Origin: Corynebacterium glyciniphilum AJ 3170
GTDB lineage: Bacteria; Actinomycetota; Actinomycetes; Mycobacteriales; Mycobacteriaceae
Direction of reading: 5' to 3'
Assembly (NCBI RefSeq): GCF_000626675.1
Contig: NZ_CP006842.1
Span: 1,426,001-1,490,000 of the forward strand
Length of the DNA stretch: 64,000 bases
Shown: one piece after another, positions 46,771 through 56,345 of the stretch
How positions within the stretch are numbered: position 1 is the stretch's first letter
Layout of the letters: the number at the start of each line of letters is the position of its first letter
Notes under the pieces: generated by a model
Told to the model about the DNA's origin: nothing
Databases searched by the model: none
Seen by the model: the letters and a program-made list of their open reading frames with translations, nothing else
Made by a program: the position numbers and the translations under genes

Positions 46771-48300
46771 ATGGATTCGCTCAGCCTCCTGATGGAGGGC
46801 TTCGCAGGTGCCCTCACCCCGGTCAATCTCATGTGGGTGCTCCTCGGCTGTCTCCTCGGCACTGCCGTGGGCGTTATGCCGGGTCTCGGCTCCTCGATGG
46901 CGGTGGCGCTGCTCCTGCCCATGACCTTCGCCCTCGACCCGACGGCGGCCTTCATCTTCTTCGCCGGCGTGTACTTCGGCGGACTCTTCGGCGACTCCAC
47001 CATGGCGATCCTGATGAACACCCCGGGGCAGGCCTCTGCCATCGCCTCGACGTTCGAGGGGCACAAGATGGCCCTGTCCGGTCGGGCACCTCAGGCGTTG
47101 GCGACGGCGGCCATCGGTGCCTTCATCGGTGGTTTCGTCGCTTCGGTCGTGGTCGTCTTCTTCGCCCCGCTGCTCGCTGAGCTGTCGACGTACTTCGGAC
47201 CGGCAGAGTACTTCGCGCTGGCATTGTTCGCTTTCGTCGCGACCTCCTCCGTGGTCTCCGACTCGGTTCCCAAGGGTCTGTCCGCCCTCATCATCGGCCT
47301 GGGTATCTCGACGGTCGGCATCGATTCGGTGACCGGTACGGAACGGTTCACCCTCGGGGTGCCGCAGCTGTTCGACGGGATCTCGATCGTCACTGTCACA
47401 GTGGCAATCCTCGCCCTCGGAGAGGTCTTCTTCATCGCTTCCCGCGCACGACGTGAGAATCAGGACCTCAAGACACGGTCCGCAGGGCGGCCGTGGCTGA
47501 AGCTCGCCGAGTTCCGCGAGGCGTTGCCGGCCTGGTTGCGGGGCACGGCGATCGGCATGCCCTTCGGCATGATCCCGGTGGGTGGCTCCGAGGTTCCGAC
47601 GTTCCTCGCCTATTCCGTGGAGCGGCGCCTGGACACCCGTCGGAAGTCGCCGAAGTTCGGTAAAGGCGCTATCCGTGGACTCGCCGCGCCGGAGGCCGCC
47701 GGGAACTCGACGACAGGTATGGCGATGGGTGCTCTGCTGGCCCTTGGCCTGCCGGTCTCCGCCACGGCGGCCATCCTGCTTGCGGCCTTCCGCCAATACG
47801 GTCTGCAGCCTGGCCCGCTGCTCTTCGACCGCAACCCGGACCTGGTCTGGGCACTGCTGGCGAGCTTCTTCATCGCCATGGTGGTGCTGTTGATCATCAA
47901 CCTGCCTTTCGCCCAGCTCTGGGCCAAACTCCTGCTTATCCCACAGCCCTATCTTTATGCGGGGATCGCCCTGTTCTGCGGTCTCGGTGTCTACGCCACC
48001 TCGGGCCGGGTGTTCGACCTCCTGCTTCTGTTGGGTATCTCGGTGGTCGGCTTCCTGATGCGCCGCTACGGCTACCCGCTGGCACCACTGATTATCGGCA
48101 TGGTCCTCGGACCGCTGGCCGAGACGTCGATCCGCGACGCCCTGCTGTCCTCGTCAGGCGACTTCACCGTCCTGGTCTCCAGCCCCATCACCTGGACCAT
48201 CTACGGTGTGTTGGCGGTCGTCCTGCTGGTGGCGATCCGCAGCGTGGTGATCAACCGAACCCTCCGGCGACGTCTGAAGGCCGGGAAAGCGGATGCCTAG
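46771..48300 (+). CDS. tctA: Tripartite tricarboxylate transporter large membrane subunit
   Basis: 509-residue permease with about 11-12 membrane helices. The N-terminal signature GVMPGLGSSMAVALLLPMTF and the internal-repeat copy PFGMIPVGGSEVPTFLAYSV mark the TctA family. GGLFGDSTMAILMNTPGQ is the substrate-site loop. Imports citrate-like tricarboxylates using the ion gradient. C. glutamicum has the same tctCBA order. The stop overlaps the convergent UvrA-like gene by 4 bases. Confidence 0.94.
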   Translation: MDSLSLLMEGFAGALTPVNLMWVLLGCLLGTAVGVMPGLGSSMAVALLLPMTFALDPTAAFIFFAGVYFGGLFGDSTMAILMNTPGQASAIASTFEGHKMALSGRAPQALATAAIGAFIGGFVASVVVVFFAPLLAELSTYFGPAEYFALALFAFVATSSVVSDSVPKGLSALIIGLGISTVGIDSVTGTERFTLGVPQLFDGISIVTVTVAILALGEVFFIASRARRENQDLKTRSAGRPWLKLAEFREALPAWLRGTAIGMPFGMIPVGGSEVPTFLAYSVERRLDTRRKSPKFGKGAIRGLAAPEAAGNSTTGMAMGALLALGLPVSATAAILLAAFRQYGLQPGPLLFDRNPDLVWALLASFFIAMVVLLIINLPFAQLWAKLLLIPQPYLYAGIALFCGLGVYATSGRVFDLLLLLGISVVGFLMRRYGYPLAPLIIGMVLGPLAETSIRDALLSSSGDFTVLVSSPITWTIYGVLAVVLLVAIRSVVINRTLRRRLKAGKADA

Positions 48301-50669
48301 ACGCCCACGGCTACCGACGCCAAGGCAGCCCCCGTCGCCGTTCCGCCCGCCGCGATCGTCGCGGGTGTCCCGGCGGCGATGATCCGGCCTCCGTCGACAC
48401 CGGCACCGGGGCCCAGATCCAGGACGCGGTCTGCCTGCGCCACGACGCGCAAGTCGTGTTCGACCACCACCACGGAATCACCGGCGTCGACCAGCCGGTT
48501 GAGTTCCTTGACCAGCAGGTCAACATCCGCGGGATGAAGCCCCGTCGTGGGCTCGTCGAGCAGATGGACCGTGGGCGTACTGCGGCGTACCCGCCGGCTG
48601 CGTTGAAGTTCTGTGGCCAGTTTGATGCGCTGAGCCTCCCCGCCGGAGAGCTCAGGGGCGCCCTGGCCTAGACGAAGATAGGACAGCCCCACCGCCTCCA
48701 GTGCCTGAAGGGCAGTGTAGACGGCAGGCTCATCGGCGAAGACGTCCAGTGCCTCGGTGACCGTCAGACCGAGGACGTCGGCGATGGTGAGCCCGCGCCA
48801 GGTCACCTCCAGTGTCTCGGCATTGTACCGGGCGCCGTGACAGTCCGGACAGATGGTGTAACTGCCGGGGAGGAAGACGAGCTCGACCTCGATGGTCCCC
48901 TCGCCGCTGCAGGTGGGGCATCGCCCCTGGGTGACGTTGTAGGAGAACCGCGACACCGTCCATCCCCGTTCCTGGGCGTCATCCGTGGCGGCGAAAAGCT
49001 TCCTGACGTGGTCGAATAATCCCGTGTAGGTCGCCAGGGAGGACCGGGTGGTCCGACCGATGGGTTGCTGCGTGATATGGACCGTGCGGATCCCTGCATC
49101 GGCGAGCACCTCGGGCAACGCGCTCGACACCAGTGTCGACTTGCCTGAGCCTGAGATCCCGGTCACCGCAGTGAACTGGCCGAGCCCCAGCCCGGTGTCA
49201 ACATCCAGGGTGCGTTCAGTCGTCCGCACCGGCAATGACGACGACGCCTGCCGGACCGCGAAACTGCCCGACCCTTTCAACGGTGGAACGGGTGCGGCAA
49301 GCGCCCGGCCGGTGGGCGTGTCCTGTCCGGACAGGCCGGCAACCGGGCCGGACCACAGGACCTCGCCACCGTTCTCCCCGGCACCGGGACCAATGTCGAC
49401 GACCCAGTCAGCACCGGCCACCAGCGACATGTCGTGCTCGACGAGGATCACGCTGTTACCGGCCTCCAGGAAGCGCACCATCAGCTCACTGACGGCGACC
49501 CGCTCTGTCGGATGCAGTCCTGCAGAAGGTTCATCCAGGACGTACACCACGCCGAACAATCCGGAATGAAGCTGCGAAGCCAGACGCAACCGCTGCAGTT
49601 CACCACCGGACAGAGTCGAGGCAGGTCGATCCAAGCTCAGATGCCCCAGCCCCAGTTCCACGGCTGCCCGGACCGTAGGAATCACCTGTTCCAGCAGGAG
49701 ACGCTCGGCCTCCGACGGGGACGTGACCCCGGTGAACAGTTCCACCAGGTTCTCCAGCGGGACCGAATTGAGCTCGTCGATCGCCATACCGAGATACGTC
49801 ACCGACAAGGCGTCCGTGGTCAGACGACGGCCACCACACGTCGGGCACACCGAATGATCCATGAACGAGAGAACCCGGCGTCGGGTCGCGTCCGACGATG
49901 ACGACGCCAACGTCTCCTGGAGGTAGGTCGACACCGACCGCCACGTCCCGTCATAGGTCCGCTGGATCTGGTGGGCACCGCGGACCGGATGCACGGTCAC
50001 CACCGGCTTGTCCGGAGTGAAAAGGATCCAGTTCCTGTCCTCACGGGACAACTCAGACCACGGTACGTCCGTCCGGTACCCCAGAGTGACGAGAATGTCG
50101 TGGAAGTTCTTCCCCAGCCATGCCCCGGGCCAGGCTGCGATCGCCCCGTCATCAATCGACAAGGACGGGTCCGGGACCATCGACTCCTCGGTCGGCACGT
50201 GGACCGTTCCGGTGCCCTGGCACGTCGGGCACATGCCTGATGCCGTGTTCGGAGAGAAGCGGTCAGAATCCAGCCGCCCCACGCGCTCCCTCACCTGTGT
50301 CGGATACGTGCCGGCCCGGGAGAACAACAGCCGCACCGAGTTCGACACGGTGGAGAAGGTGCCCACCGTCGACCGCGCACCACCACTCGTCCGGGCCTGT
50401 TCCAGGGCGACTGTCGGGGGAAGTCCGTCAATCCGGCCGACCCGTGGATCCACCGCGCCGGCAATCAGACGTCGGGCGAACGGCGCCACCGACTCCAGAT
50501 AACGCCGCTGCGCCTCACCATGGATCGTGCCGAACGCCAGGGACGACTTCCCAGAACCGGAGACACCCGTGACCGCGACAAGTTGACCGCGGGGCAGGGT
50601 GACGTCCACGTGCCGAAGATTGCGCAGGTCGGCGTCGTGAACGCGGATATCTGAATTCGTGTCGGTCAT
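48297..50669 (-). CDS. UvrA-like excinuclease ATPase (short paralog)
   Basis: 790-residue UvrA-family protein, shorter than housekeeping UvrA (about 950). Two ABC modules: Walker [10 protein letters not shown] near the N-terminus and GISGSGKST near residue 500; signatures [11 protein letters not shown] and [11 protein letters not shown]; Walker [13 protein letters not shown] and [12 protein letters not shown]. Zinc modules are [16 protein letters not shown], and CPTCSGEGT with CPDCHG. Short UvrA paralogs of this kind (UvrA2/DrrC-like) are linked to drug or DNA-damage tolerance rather than general excision repair. TAGAAT (minus strand, 50683-50678) lies 8 nt before the ATG. Confidence 0.9.
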   Translation of the reverse strand: MTDTNSDIRVHDADLRNLRHVDVTLPRGQLVAVTGVSGSGKSSLAFGTIHGEAQRRYLESVAPFARRLIAGAVDPRVGRIDGLPPTVALEQARTSGGARSTVGTFSTVSNSVRLLFSRAGTYPTQVRERVGRLDSDRFSPNTASGMCPTCQGTGTVHVPTEESMVPDPSLSIDDGAIAAWPGAWLGKNFHDILVTLGYRTDVPWSELSREDRNWILFTPDKPVVTVHPVRGAHQIQRTYDGTWRSVSTYLQETLASSSSDATRRRVLSFMDHSVCPTCGGRRLTTDALSVTYLGMAIDELNSVPLENLVELFTGVTSPSEAERLLLEQVIPTVRAAVELGLGHLSLDRPASTLSGGELQRLRLASQLHSGLFGVVYVLDEPSAGLHPTERVAVSELMVRFLEAGNSVILVEHDMSLVAGADWVVDIGPGAGENGGEVLWSGPVAGLSGQDTPTGRALAAPVPPLKGSGSFAVRQASSSLPVRTTERTLDVDTGLGLGQFTAVTGISGSGKSTLVSSALPEVLADAGIRTVHITQQPIGRTTRSSLATYTGLFDHVRKLFAATDDAQERGWTVSRFSYNVTQGRCPTCSGEGTIEVELVFLPGSYTICPDCHGARYNAETLEVTWRGLTIADVLGLTVTEALDVFADEPAVYTALQALEAVGLSYLRLGQGAPELSGGEAQRIKLATELQRSRRVRRSTPTVHLLDEPTTGLHPADVDLLVKELNRLVDAGDSVVVVEHDLRVVAQADRVLDLGPGAGVDGGRIIAAGTPATIAAGGTATGAALASVAVGV

Positions 50670-50700
50670 GCCCGCTCATTCTAGGCGGTAGCGTGGGGAC
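50670..50700. promoter_or_regulatory. Interleaved divergent promoters of the UvrA-like gene and the SDR gene
   Basis: Only 31 bp separate two divergent ATGs. The -10 for the UvrA-like gene is TAGAAT (minus strand, 50683-50678) and that for the SDR is TAGCGT (50689-50694). With leaderless starts, each promoter's -35 region falls on the other gene's first codons, so both cannot be occupied by RNA polymerase at once. Confidence 0.6.
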
Positions 50701-51447
50701 ATGGACTTCGGGATACATGGAAAATGGGCCGTGATCGGAGCCTCCAGCCAGGGGCTGGGATTCGGATGTGCAGATGCACTGGCTGCTGAGGGGGTGAACC
50801 TCGTCGTGAACGCGCGCCGGGCAGCGCCACTGGCTGAGGCAGCTGACCGCCTGCGTTCGCACGGGGTGACGGTGCACGAGATCGTCGGCGATATCAGCGA
50901 CCCGGCGGTCCGCTCGTCGTTGCTGGGTGCAGCCCCGCAGGTGGACATCCTCGTCACCAATGCCGGTGGGCCGCCGCCCGGCGACTTCCGTGACTGGGAC
51001 GAGGATGACTGGTTCGCCGCGCTCAGGCAGAACATGCTGACCCCGGTCGAACTGATCAAGGCCACAGTGGACGGTATGGCGGACCGTGGGTTCGGGAGGG
51101 TCGTGAATATCACGTCCGGGGCAGTGAAAGCACCGATCGCACAACTCGGACTCTCCAACGGCGCTCGGAGCGGCTTGACCGGGTTTGTAGCCGGCGTGGC
51201 CCGGCAGCCACAACTCGCCACGGCGAATGTGACCGTGAACAACCTGCTCCCCGGGCGGTTCGCGACGGCGCGGTTGACGCAGACCGGAGGCGGTTCCGCA
51301 CCCTCGCCCGACGGAATCCCGGCCGGACGGTTCGGTGACCCCGCAGAATTCGGGGCGACGTGTGCTTTCCTCTGTTCATCTCAGGCGGGCTACATCACCG
51401 GTCAGAATGTGCTCATTGACGGGGGAGTCTACCCGGGCACGCTGTGA
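50701..51447 (+). CDS. SDR family oxidoreductase lacking the canonical Tyr-x3-Lys
   Basis: 248-residue short-chain dehydrogenase fold. The NAD(P)-binding glycine motif is GASSQGLGFG, followed by VTNAGGPPPG (the NAG motif). Ser of the catalytic set is in NITSGAVKAP. The usual YxxxK is replaced by LSNGARSGLTGFV: Ser at the Tyr position and Arg at the Lys position. A subgroup of divergent SDRs with an LSN-AR pattern shares this. The catalytic role is therefore unclear. GQNVLIDGGVYPGTL is the usual C-terminus. TAGCGT at 50689-50694 lies 6 nt before the ATG. Confidence 0.88.
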   Translation: MDFGIHGKWAVIGASSQGLGFGCADALAAEGVNLVVNARRAAPLAEAADRLRSHGVTVHEIVGDISDPAVRSSLLGAAPQVDILVTNAGGPPPGDFRDWDEDDWFAALRQNMLTPVELIKATVDGMADRGFGRVVNITSGAVKAPIAQLGLSNGARSGLTGFVAGVARQPQLATANVTVNNLLPGRFATARLTQTGGGSAPSPDGIPAGRFGDPAEFGATCAFLCSSQAGYITGQNVLIDGGVYPGTL

Positions 51448-51469
51448 ACCCGCGGCGATCTGAGACACC

Positions 51470-51511
51470 AGGGCCGTGTCGGTTTGACGGGGTCAGAACC
51501 GACACAGCCCT
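51470..51511. terminator. Bidirectional terminator between SDR and ilvD
   Basis: 15-bp inverted repeat with one mismatch (51470-51484 and 51497-51511) and a 12-nt loop, in the 104-bp gap between the convergent SDR and ilvD genes. It can serve both transcripts. Confidence 0.75.
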
Positions 51512-51551
51512 ACGGTGCCAGCAGAATGCGCGGATGAGCACACGCGACGGG

Positions 51552-53399
51552 TCAGTCGACCTCGCGCACGGCACCCTTGTCGGCGCTGGTGGCCATCTTC
51601 GCGTAGGCACGCAGCGCCTTGGTGACCTTGCGTTGGCGGGTAGCAGGCTTCCAGGGGTTCTCCGACGCATCCATCGCGTCGCGCCGTCGGGCGATTTCCT
51701 CGTCTGGCACGTCCAGAGTCAGCTGACGGTTGTGCACGTCGATTGTCACCGTGTCTCCGTTTTCGACCAGTCCGATAAGCCCACCACCAGCGGCTTCAGG
51801 GGAAACGTGGCCGACTGAGATGCCCGATGAACCACCGGAGAAGCGGCCGTCGGTGATCAGGGCACACTTTTTGCCCAATCCCGAGCCCTTCAAGAAAGCG
51901 GTCGGGTGCAGCATCTCCTGCATCCCAGGCCCGCCCGACGGGCCCTCGTAACGGACCACGATGACATCGCCCGGGGTGACCTTCTTCTTGAGGATCACGT
52001 CGACAGCCTCTTCCTGGGACTCCACCACCAGGGCGGGGCCGGAGAAATGCCAGAGGGACTCGTCGATACCGGCGGACTTGATCACAGCACCGTCGGGCGA
52101 GAGGTTTCCACGCAGGATGACCAGGCCGCCGTCGGAGGTGAAGGAGTGGTCGACATCGTGGATGCATCCGTTCTCGGCGTCGAGGTCCAGCTCGTCCCAC
52201 GTGTTGTCGGTGGAGAAGGGTTCGGTGGTACGCACGCCCCCGGGAGCGGCGTGGTAGAGGTCCACGGCCTCTTGGCGGGGCGAGGCGGCGCTGACATCCC
52301 AGTCCTCGAGCCATTCGGCGAGGCTGGGGGAGTGGACGGTGTGTACGCCCTCGTTGAGCTTGCCGCCGCGCCACAGTTCACCGAGGATGCGGGGGATGCC
52401 ACCGGCGCGGTGGACGTCCTCCATGTGGTAGTCGGAGTTCGGTGCGACTTTCGACAGGCAGGGGACGGACTTGGACAGGTCGTCGATGTCCTGCAGGTCG
52501 AAGTCGATCCCGCCTTCCTGGGCGGCGGCGAGGATGTGCAGCACCGTGTTCGTCGAACCACCCATGGCCATGTCGAGGGCCATGGCGTTCTGGAACGCCT
52601 CCTTGGTGGCGATGTTGCGGGGCAGCACGGAGGTGTCGCCGTCGCCGTAGTAGCGGTGACACAGGTCGACGATGACGCGGCCGGCGTCGCTGAACAGGGT
52701 GCGGCGGGCGGCGTGGGTGGCCAGCGTCGAGCCGTTGCCGGGCAGGGAGAGACCGAGAGCCTCGGTAAGACAGTTCATTGAGTTGGCGGTGAACATGCCG
52801 GAGCAGGAACCACAGGTGGGGCAGGCGGCCTGCTCCACGGTCATCAGCCCCTGGCGCGAGACCTGTTCGCTGGCGGACGCGGAGATCGAGGTGATCAAGT
52901 CGGTGGGGGCGTGCGCCACGCCGTCGACGATCACGGCCTTACCAGCTTCCATCGGTCCACCGGAGACGAAGACGACCGGGATGTTCAGACGCATCGCGGC
53001 ATTGAGCATGCCAGGGGTGATCTTGTCACAGTTGGAGATGCATACGATGGCATCCGCCTGGTGGGCGTTGACCATGTACTCCACGGAGTCGGAGATGATC
53101 TCTCGGCTGGGCAGGGAGTACAGCATGCCGGAGTGTCCCATCGCGATGCCGTCGTCGACGGCGATGGTGTTGAACTCGCGGGCGACACCGCCGGCCTCTT
53201 GGACGGCTTCGGCGACGATGTCGCCGACATTCTTGAGGTGAACGTGCCCGGGCACGAACTGGGTGTAGGAGTTCGCGATCGCGATGATCGGTTTGTCGAA
53301 GTCACTGTCCTTCATGCCCGTGGCTCGCCACAGGGACCGCGCGCCGGCGGCGTTGCGTCCCTGGGTGGTCACTGATGACCGGTATGAGATCTCGTTCAT
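51552..53399 (-). CDS. ilvD: Dihydroxy-acid dehydratase
   Basis: 615-residue IlvD, third step of valine and isoleucine synthesis, converting dihydroxy acids to 2-keto acids. Iron-sulfur ligands are seen in [11 protein letters not shown] and [28 protein letters not shown] and the C-terminal [19 protein letters not shown] are family blocks. It acts in the cytoplasm downstream of IlvC, whose gene is 5.4 kb away on the other strand. Starts [19 protein letters not shown]. The 108-bp upstream gap shows no clear promoter. Confidence 0.96.
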   Translation of the reverse strand: MNEISYRSSVTTQGRNAAGARSLWRATGMKDSDFDKPIIAIANSYTQFVPGHVHLKNVGDIVAEAVQEAGGVAREFNTIAVDDGIAMGHSGMLYSLPSREIISDSVEYMVNAHQADAIVCISNCDKITPGMLNAAMRLNIPVVFVSGGPMEAGKAVIVDGVAHAPTDLITSISASASEQVSRQGLMTVEQAACPTCGSCSGMFTANSMNCLTEALGLSLPGNGSTLATHAARRTLFSDAGRVIVDLCHRYYGDGDTSVLPRNIATKEAFQNAMALDMAMGGSTNTVLHILAAAQEGGIDFDLQDIDDLSKSVPCLSKVAPNSDYHMEDVHRAGGIPRILGELWRGGKLNEGVHTVHSPSLAEWLEDWDVSAASPRQEAVDLYHAAPGGVRTTEPFSTDNTWDELDLDAENGCIHDVDHSFTSDGGLVILRGNLSPDGAVIKSAGIDESLWHFSGPALVVESQEEAVDVILKKKVTPGDVIVVRYEGPSGGPGMQEMLHPTAFLKGSGLGKKCALITDGRFSGGSSGISVGHVSPEAAGGGLIGLVENGDTVTIDVHNRQLTLDVPDEEIARRRDAMDASENPWKPATRQRKVTKALRAYAKMATSADKGAVREVD

Positions 53400-53507
53400 G
53401 GTGGGAAAAGCGTCCTCTCGTCGGGCCTCGTGCAGCTGCCCGGCCCGTGGGCAGTCACGTCGGTGAATAGTGCAGGTGTGGGGGAACTGGTGTCCGGAGG
53501 ACAGTCG

Positions 53508-54098
53508 TCAGCTGTTCTCGGACGGGGAGGGGGTTTCGTCCGGGTCGACGTTCGCGGCGCGGCGTCGTTCGAGTTCCTCACGTGCCATGTGGCTGGCCCG
53601 TCGTGCGGCCTCGTACTCGCCGTACTCTTCCTCGTCCATGAGGACGGCCAGACCGCTGTCGCGTTCGACGACCCGGACTTTCTCGTCGATGGCGGAGAGA
53701 CTCGGGGTCACCGGGTCGGGAATCCTGCCTCCGGTCACTTCCGCCAGGGTCACCAGCGAGTTGAAGCTCACACCAGGGAGCGGGAAGGTCGTCTCGTTCG
53801 TGCTGACGGCGAGCGCCTTGCCTCCACGGGTGAATCGTAACGCTTCGAAGTCGTCCCACGCCAATGACTTTGACGGGCGAAGGAGGTAGCGCGCGGTGAT
53901 CCCCCGTTCAGTGAATTCTGTGCGGGTGCGGAGGACGCCGATGATGAACAGAATCGGGAGCAGCGGGAGCCAGAAGAGGATCTTCGGTGCGTAGGCGATG
54001 CCGACGACGGACATCGCCAACATCAGGACGCCGGCGATCAGGTGTGCCTGGTCCGTCCGGACCTGGTACGGCAGTTCGGATGACTCCACAGAACTCAT
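53508..54098 (-). CDS. PH-domain membrane protein
   Basis: 196-residue protein with two close hydrophobic segments (LIAGVLMLAMSVVGIAYAPK then FWLPLLPILFIIGVL, residues about 17-52), followed by a bacterial PH domain (TEFTERGITARYLLRPSKSL then WDDFEALRF). The C-terminal 40 residues are charged and coiled (EEEYGEYEAARRASHMAREE). Proteins of this type are common beside ilvD in corynebacteria; function unknown. TTAAAT lies 8 nt before the ATG on the minus strand, so it may be leaderless. Confidence 0.82.
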   Translation of the reverse strand: MSSVESSELPYQVRTDQAHLIAGVLMLAMSVVGIAYAPKILFWLPLLPILFIIGVLRTRTEFTERGITARYLLRPSKSLAWDDFEALRFTRGGKALAVSTNETTFPLPGVSFNSLVTLAEVTGGRIPDPVTPSLSAIDEKVRVVERDSGLAVLMDEEEYGEYEAARRASHMAREELERRRAANVDPDETPSPSENS

Positions 54099-54134
54099 GG
54101 TTGTCCATTTAATCAGTCCGGAGCTACGACAGAA

Positions 54135-54166
54135 ACATCGCCCGGACCATGGGGTCCGGGCGATGT
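54135..54166 (-). terminator. Intrinsic terminator after mscCG
   Basis: Perfect 14-bp inverted repeat (54135-54148 and 54153-54166) with a 4-nt loop. In the minus-strand direction it is followed by TTTCTG. It separates mscCG from the PH-domain gene. Confidence 0.85.
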
Positions 54167-54206
54167 CTGTGCGTCGCGGTGGAAACAGTGGCACTGGGGC
54201 CTTCGT

Positions 54207-55991
54207 CTACGGTGCGGTCGTTTCCCCCGACCCGGTGTCTCCACCGGAGGTGGAGTTCCGCTGGGCCTGGCCCTGGTTCTGGTCGGTGCCTCCGGTGGAT
54301 TCCCCGGTACCGGTACCCGTATCGTCGCCACTGGTGTCGGTGGAGTTTCCGCCGGTGTTTCCCTGGGAACCGTTTCCGTCCCCTGATCCGCCAGTGTTAC
54401 CCGTGGAGTCACCGGTGCCTCCGGTGTTCCCTGAGTTTCCTTGGTTCCCTGTGCCGTCGGTGTCACCTGTGTCACCGGTGTTGGTGTCACCGGTCTCACC
54501 CGGGTCTTCGCTGTCCTGGGGTACCTCGGTGTTCTGGGGAGCGTCGGTGTTGACTGAGTCGGCCGGCGGCTCGGTGCTCTCGGTCTCGTCGGTGGATTCC
54601 ACAGCAGCACCGGTGTCCCGCCAGCGGTCGGGGGACAGGATTCCGGCCTGGCCGTCCTCCGGGTTGCTGGAGAACATCGCCAGCAGACCCACGATGACGA
54701 GCGCAATGAACAATCCGGCGGTGGACGGCCTGAACCGGCCGCCGAAGCTCAGCAGATTCTTCGTCTTGGATTTGTAGGGGCCGTCCACCAGCTCGGCGAG
54801 ATCGGACTTGTCGGCACCATGGCCGTCACGTTCATCAGTGGCAGGCTCAGCTTCGGATGACGGAAGGACCTCGGTGGCGGGGTCGTCGGGATCCGGAAGC
54901 GTGGCAGCGCCTTCGGTGTCAATGACCTCGGTAGCGTCGTCGGTGTCGTTGTCGTCGATCGACATGTGATCACTGCCCGCGGTTGCGGCGGCGATCACAC
55001 GGTCCGTATCAGCCTGGTTATCTCCCTGACTGTCGCCAGATGCAGCCGCGGCCGCCCCCGTCGTGTCTCTCTTCGTCTCAGCATGCTTCCCTGAGGCGCG
55101 TAGATCATCCGGAAGCTGGTCGCCAAGTTCAGCGCGAGCGGCGATCGCTTCGCCGGGTGCCTGGTAACGGTCCCAGAATGTGTTGACGAGGTTTGCACGG
55201 ATAGCGCGCTCGGCGGCCCACTGTGTCGCCGGGCTGGTGTCGACGTTGACTCTCATGCCGACAGACCACGGTAATCCGGCTGCTGCCGGCGGTGTGATGC
55301 TGAGGGCAGGCTGCACCTCAATGTCTCCACGGATGCTGTCGCTGACCCCGGCAGTCTCGATGGCCTCCTTCGAGGCGCGTTCGACGAGGGAGAGCAGATC
55401 GGCCATGGATTCGTTATCGGTCATGGGCACGTCAAGGTCGACGACGGCCCTGGACCACTTCTGCGAGTAGTTGATGGTGACACTGGCCTTGCTATTCGGC
55501 ACGGTGACCAGTTCACCCGCAGCGGTCCGGATCTGCGTCGACCGGAGGGTAAGCTTCACTACCGTTCCGGTGATCTGACCACTGGTGTCATCGAAGGTGA
55601 CGACGTCGCCGACCCCGTAGTGCCGCTCCGAGATGATGAAGAATCCGGTCAGGAAGTCCCCGATGATGTTCTGCGAACCGAAACCGATGGCGGCGGAGAC
55701 GACGGTGGCGGGGATGGCGGCACCCATCGCCGGCACGCCGAGGTTGGTCAAGGCCAGCAGCACGAGGACGAAGTAGGCGACGATCTCCAGTATGTAGACC
55801 AGCGCGCCGACGAGAGCGAGCTTCGATTTCGTCTCCTCTTGCCCGTGTTCCATCCGGTCGCTGAGGATGCGTACGGCCTGTCGACCGACACGCGGGACCA
55901 GGATGGCTGCTATCAACAGGGCAGACAGGGGCAGACCGTGCTGGATGATCCAGTCCCAGAGGGAGAACAAGAGGTATCTAACGTCCATCAT
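54207..55991 (-). CDS. mscCG: Mechanosensitive channel MscCG-type (MscS family with C-terminal extension)
   Basis: 594-residue MscS-family channel. The N-terminal DVRYLLFSLWDWIIQHGLP, the pore helix region AAIPATVVSAAIGFGSQNII and the beta domain (RHYGVGDVVTFDDTSGQITG) align with C. glutamicum MscCG, the main glutamate exporter. After an acidic cytoplasmic linker comes LLSFGGRFRPSTAGLFIALV, an extra fourth membrane segment at about residue 455, then an extracytoplasmic tail of about 120 residues made mostly of Gly, Asn, Thr, Ser and Asp. TACCGT (minus strand, 56004-55999) lies 7 nt before ATG 55991; ATG 55988 is an alternative. Confidence 0.92.
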   Translation of the reverse strand: MMDVRYLLFSLWDWIIQHGLPLSALLIAAILVPRVGRQAVRILSDRMEHGQEETKSKLALVGALVYILEIVAYFVLVLLALTNLGVPAMGAAIPATVVSAAIGFGSQNIIGDFLTGFFIISERHYGVGDVVTFDDTSGQITGTVVKLTLRSTQIRTAAGELVTVPNSKASVTINYSQKWSRAVVDLDVPMTDNESMADLLSLVERASKEAIETAGVSDSIRGDIEVQPALSITPPAAAGLPWSVGMRVNVDTSPATQWAAERAIRANLVNTFWDRYQAPGEAIAARAELGDQLPDDLRASGKHAETKRDTTGAAAAASGDSQGDNQADTDRVIAAATAGSDHMSIDDNDTDDATEVIDTEGAATLPDPDDPATEVLPSSEAEPATDERDGHGADKSDLAELVDGPYKSKTKNLLSFGGRFRPSTAGLFIALVIVGLLAMFSSNPEDGQAGILSPDRWRDTGAAVESTDETESTEPPADSVNTDAPQNTEVPQDSEDPGETGDTNTGDTGDTDGTGNQGNSGNTGGTGDSTGNTGGSGDGNGSQGNTGGNSTDTSGDDTGTGTGESTGGTDQNQGQAQRNSTSGGDTGSGETTAP

Positions 55992-56116
55992 GGGTGACAC
56001 GGTAGCGCGTGATTCTTGGGATTTGCTGGATCGTTCTCCGGGTGAAACCTCATCCCAGCTCTGTTCATGCAGTGAGATTGGGGGTATCAGCGGGTGGGAA
56101 AATTTCTCATTTTTCA

Positions 56117-56145
56117 TTGACCAGGGGGCCGGACTCCACTATGGT
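56117..56145 (+). promoter_or_regulatory. Promoter of ilvBNC
   Basis: TTGACC (56117-56122) and TATGGT (56140-56145) with an optimal 17-nt spacer. Transcription should begin near 56152-56154, at or just before the leader-peptide ATG, so the leader peptide itself would be translated without a Shine-Dalgarno sequence. Confidence 0.8.
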
Positions 56146-56153
56146 CATTGGTT

Positions 56154-56192
56154 ATGACGACGTTCCTGATTCTTGTATCCGCCGGGCGCTAG
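56154..56192 (+). CDS. ilvBNC leader peptide, 12 residues
   Basis: ATG to TAG ORF encoding MTTFLILVSAGR. The run Phe-Leu-Ile-Leu-Val contains codons for all three branched-chain amino acids. C. glutamicum ilvBNC is controlled by transcription attenuation with a Val-rich leader peptide at the same place, and this is the counterpart. Ribosome stalling on the Leu-Ile-Leu-Val codons when charged tRNAs are scarce would prevent the terminator at 56226-56256 from forming. Confidence 0.82.
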   Translation: MTTFLILVSAGR

Positions 56193-56225
56193 AGCCCCTG
56201 CGGTCACTTCGCGGAACAATCTGGC

Positions 56226-56256
56226 GCCCCCGCCCCGTACCCCGGGTAGCGGGGGC
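56226..56256 (+). terminator. Attenuator terminator hairpin of ilvBNC
   Basis: GCCCCCGC (56226-56233) pairs with GCGGGGGC (56249-56256). An alternative partner for the distal arm is GCCCCTGC (56194-56201, 7 Watson-Crick pairs and one G-U), directly after the leader stop codon. The two pairings exclude each other, giving terminator and antiterminator forms. Confidence 0.7.
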
Positions 56257-56345
56257 ACAGTCGGTTCTACGGCGGAACCACACCTCTCGAGACCTCGAAT
56301 GTCGGACATCCACAACACATGACCACCAAAAGGAGTGCACGGACG

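Noticed and set aside
46750..47796. Open frame antisense to tctA (348 codons)
   Set aside because: Highly charged Glu/Arg/Gly shadow of a membrane protein gene.
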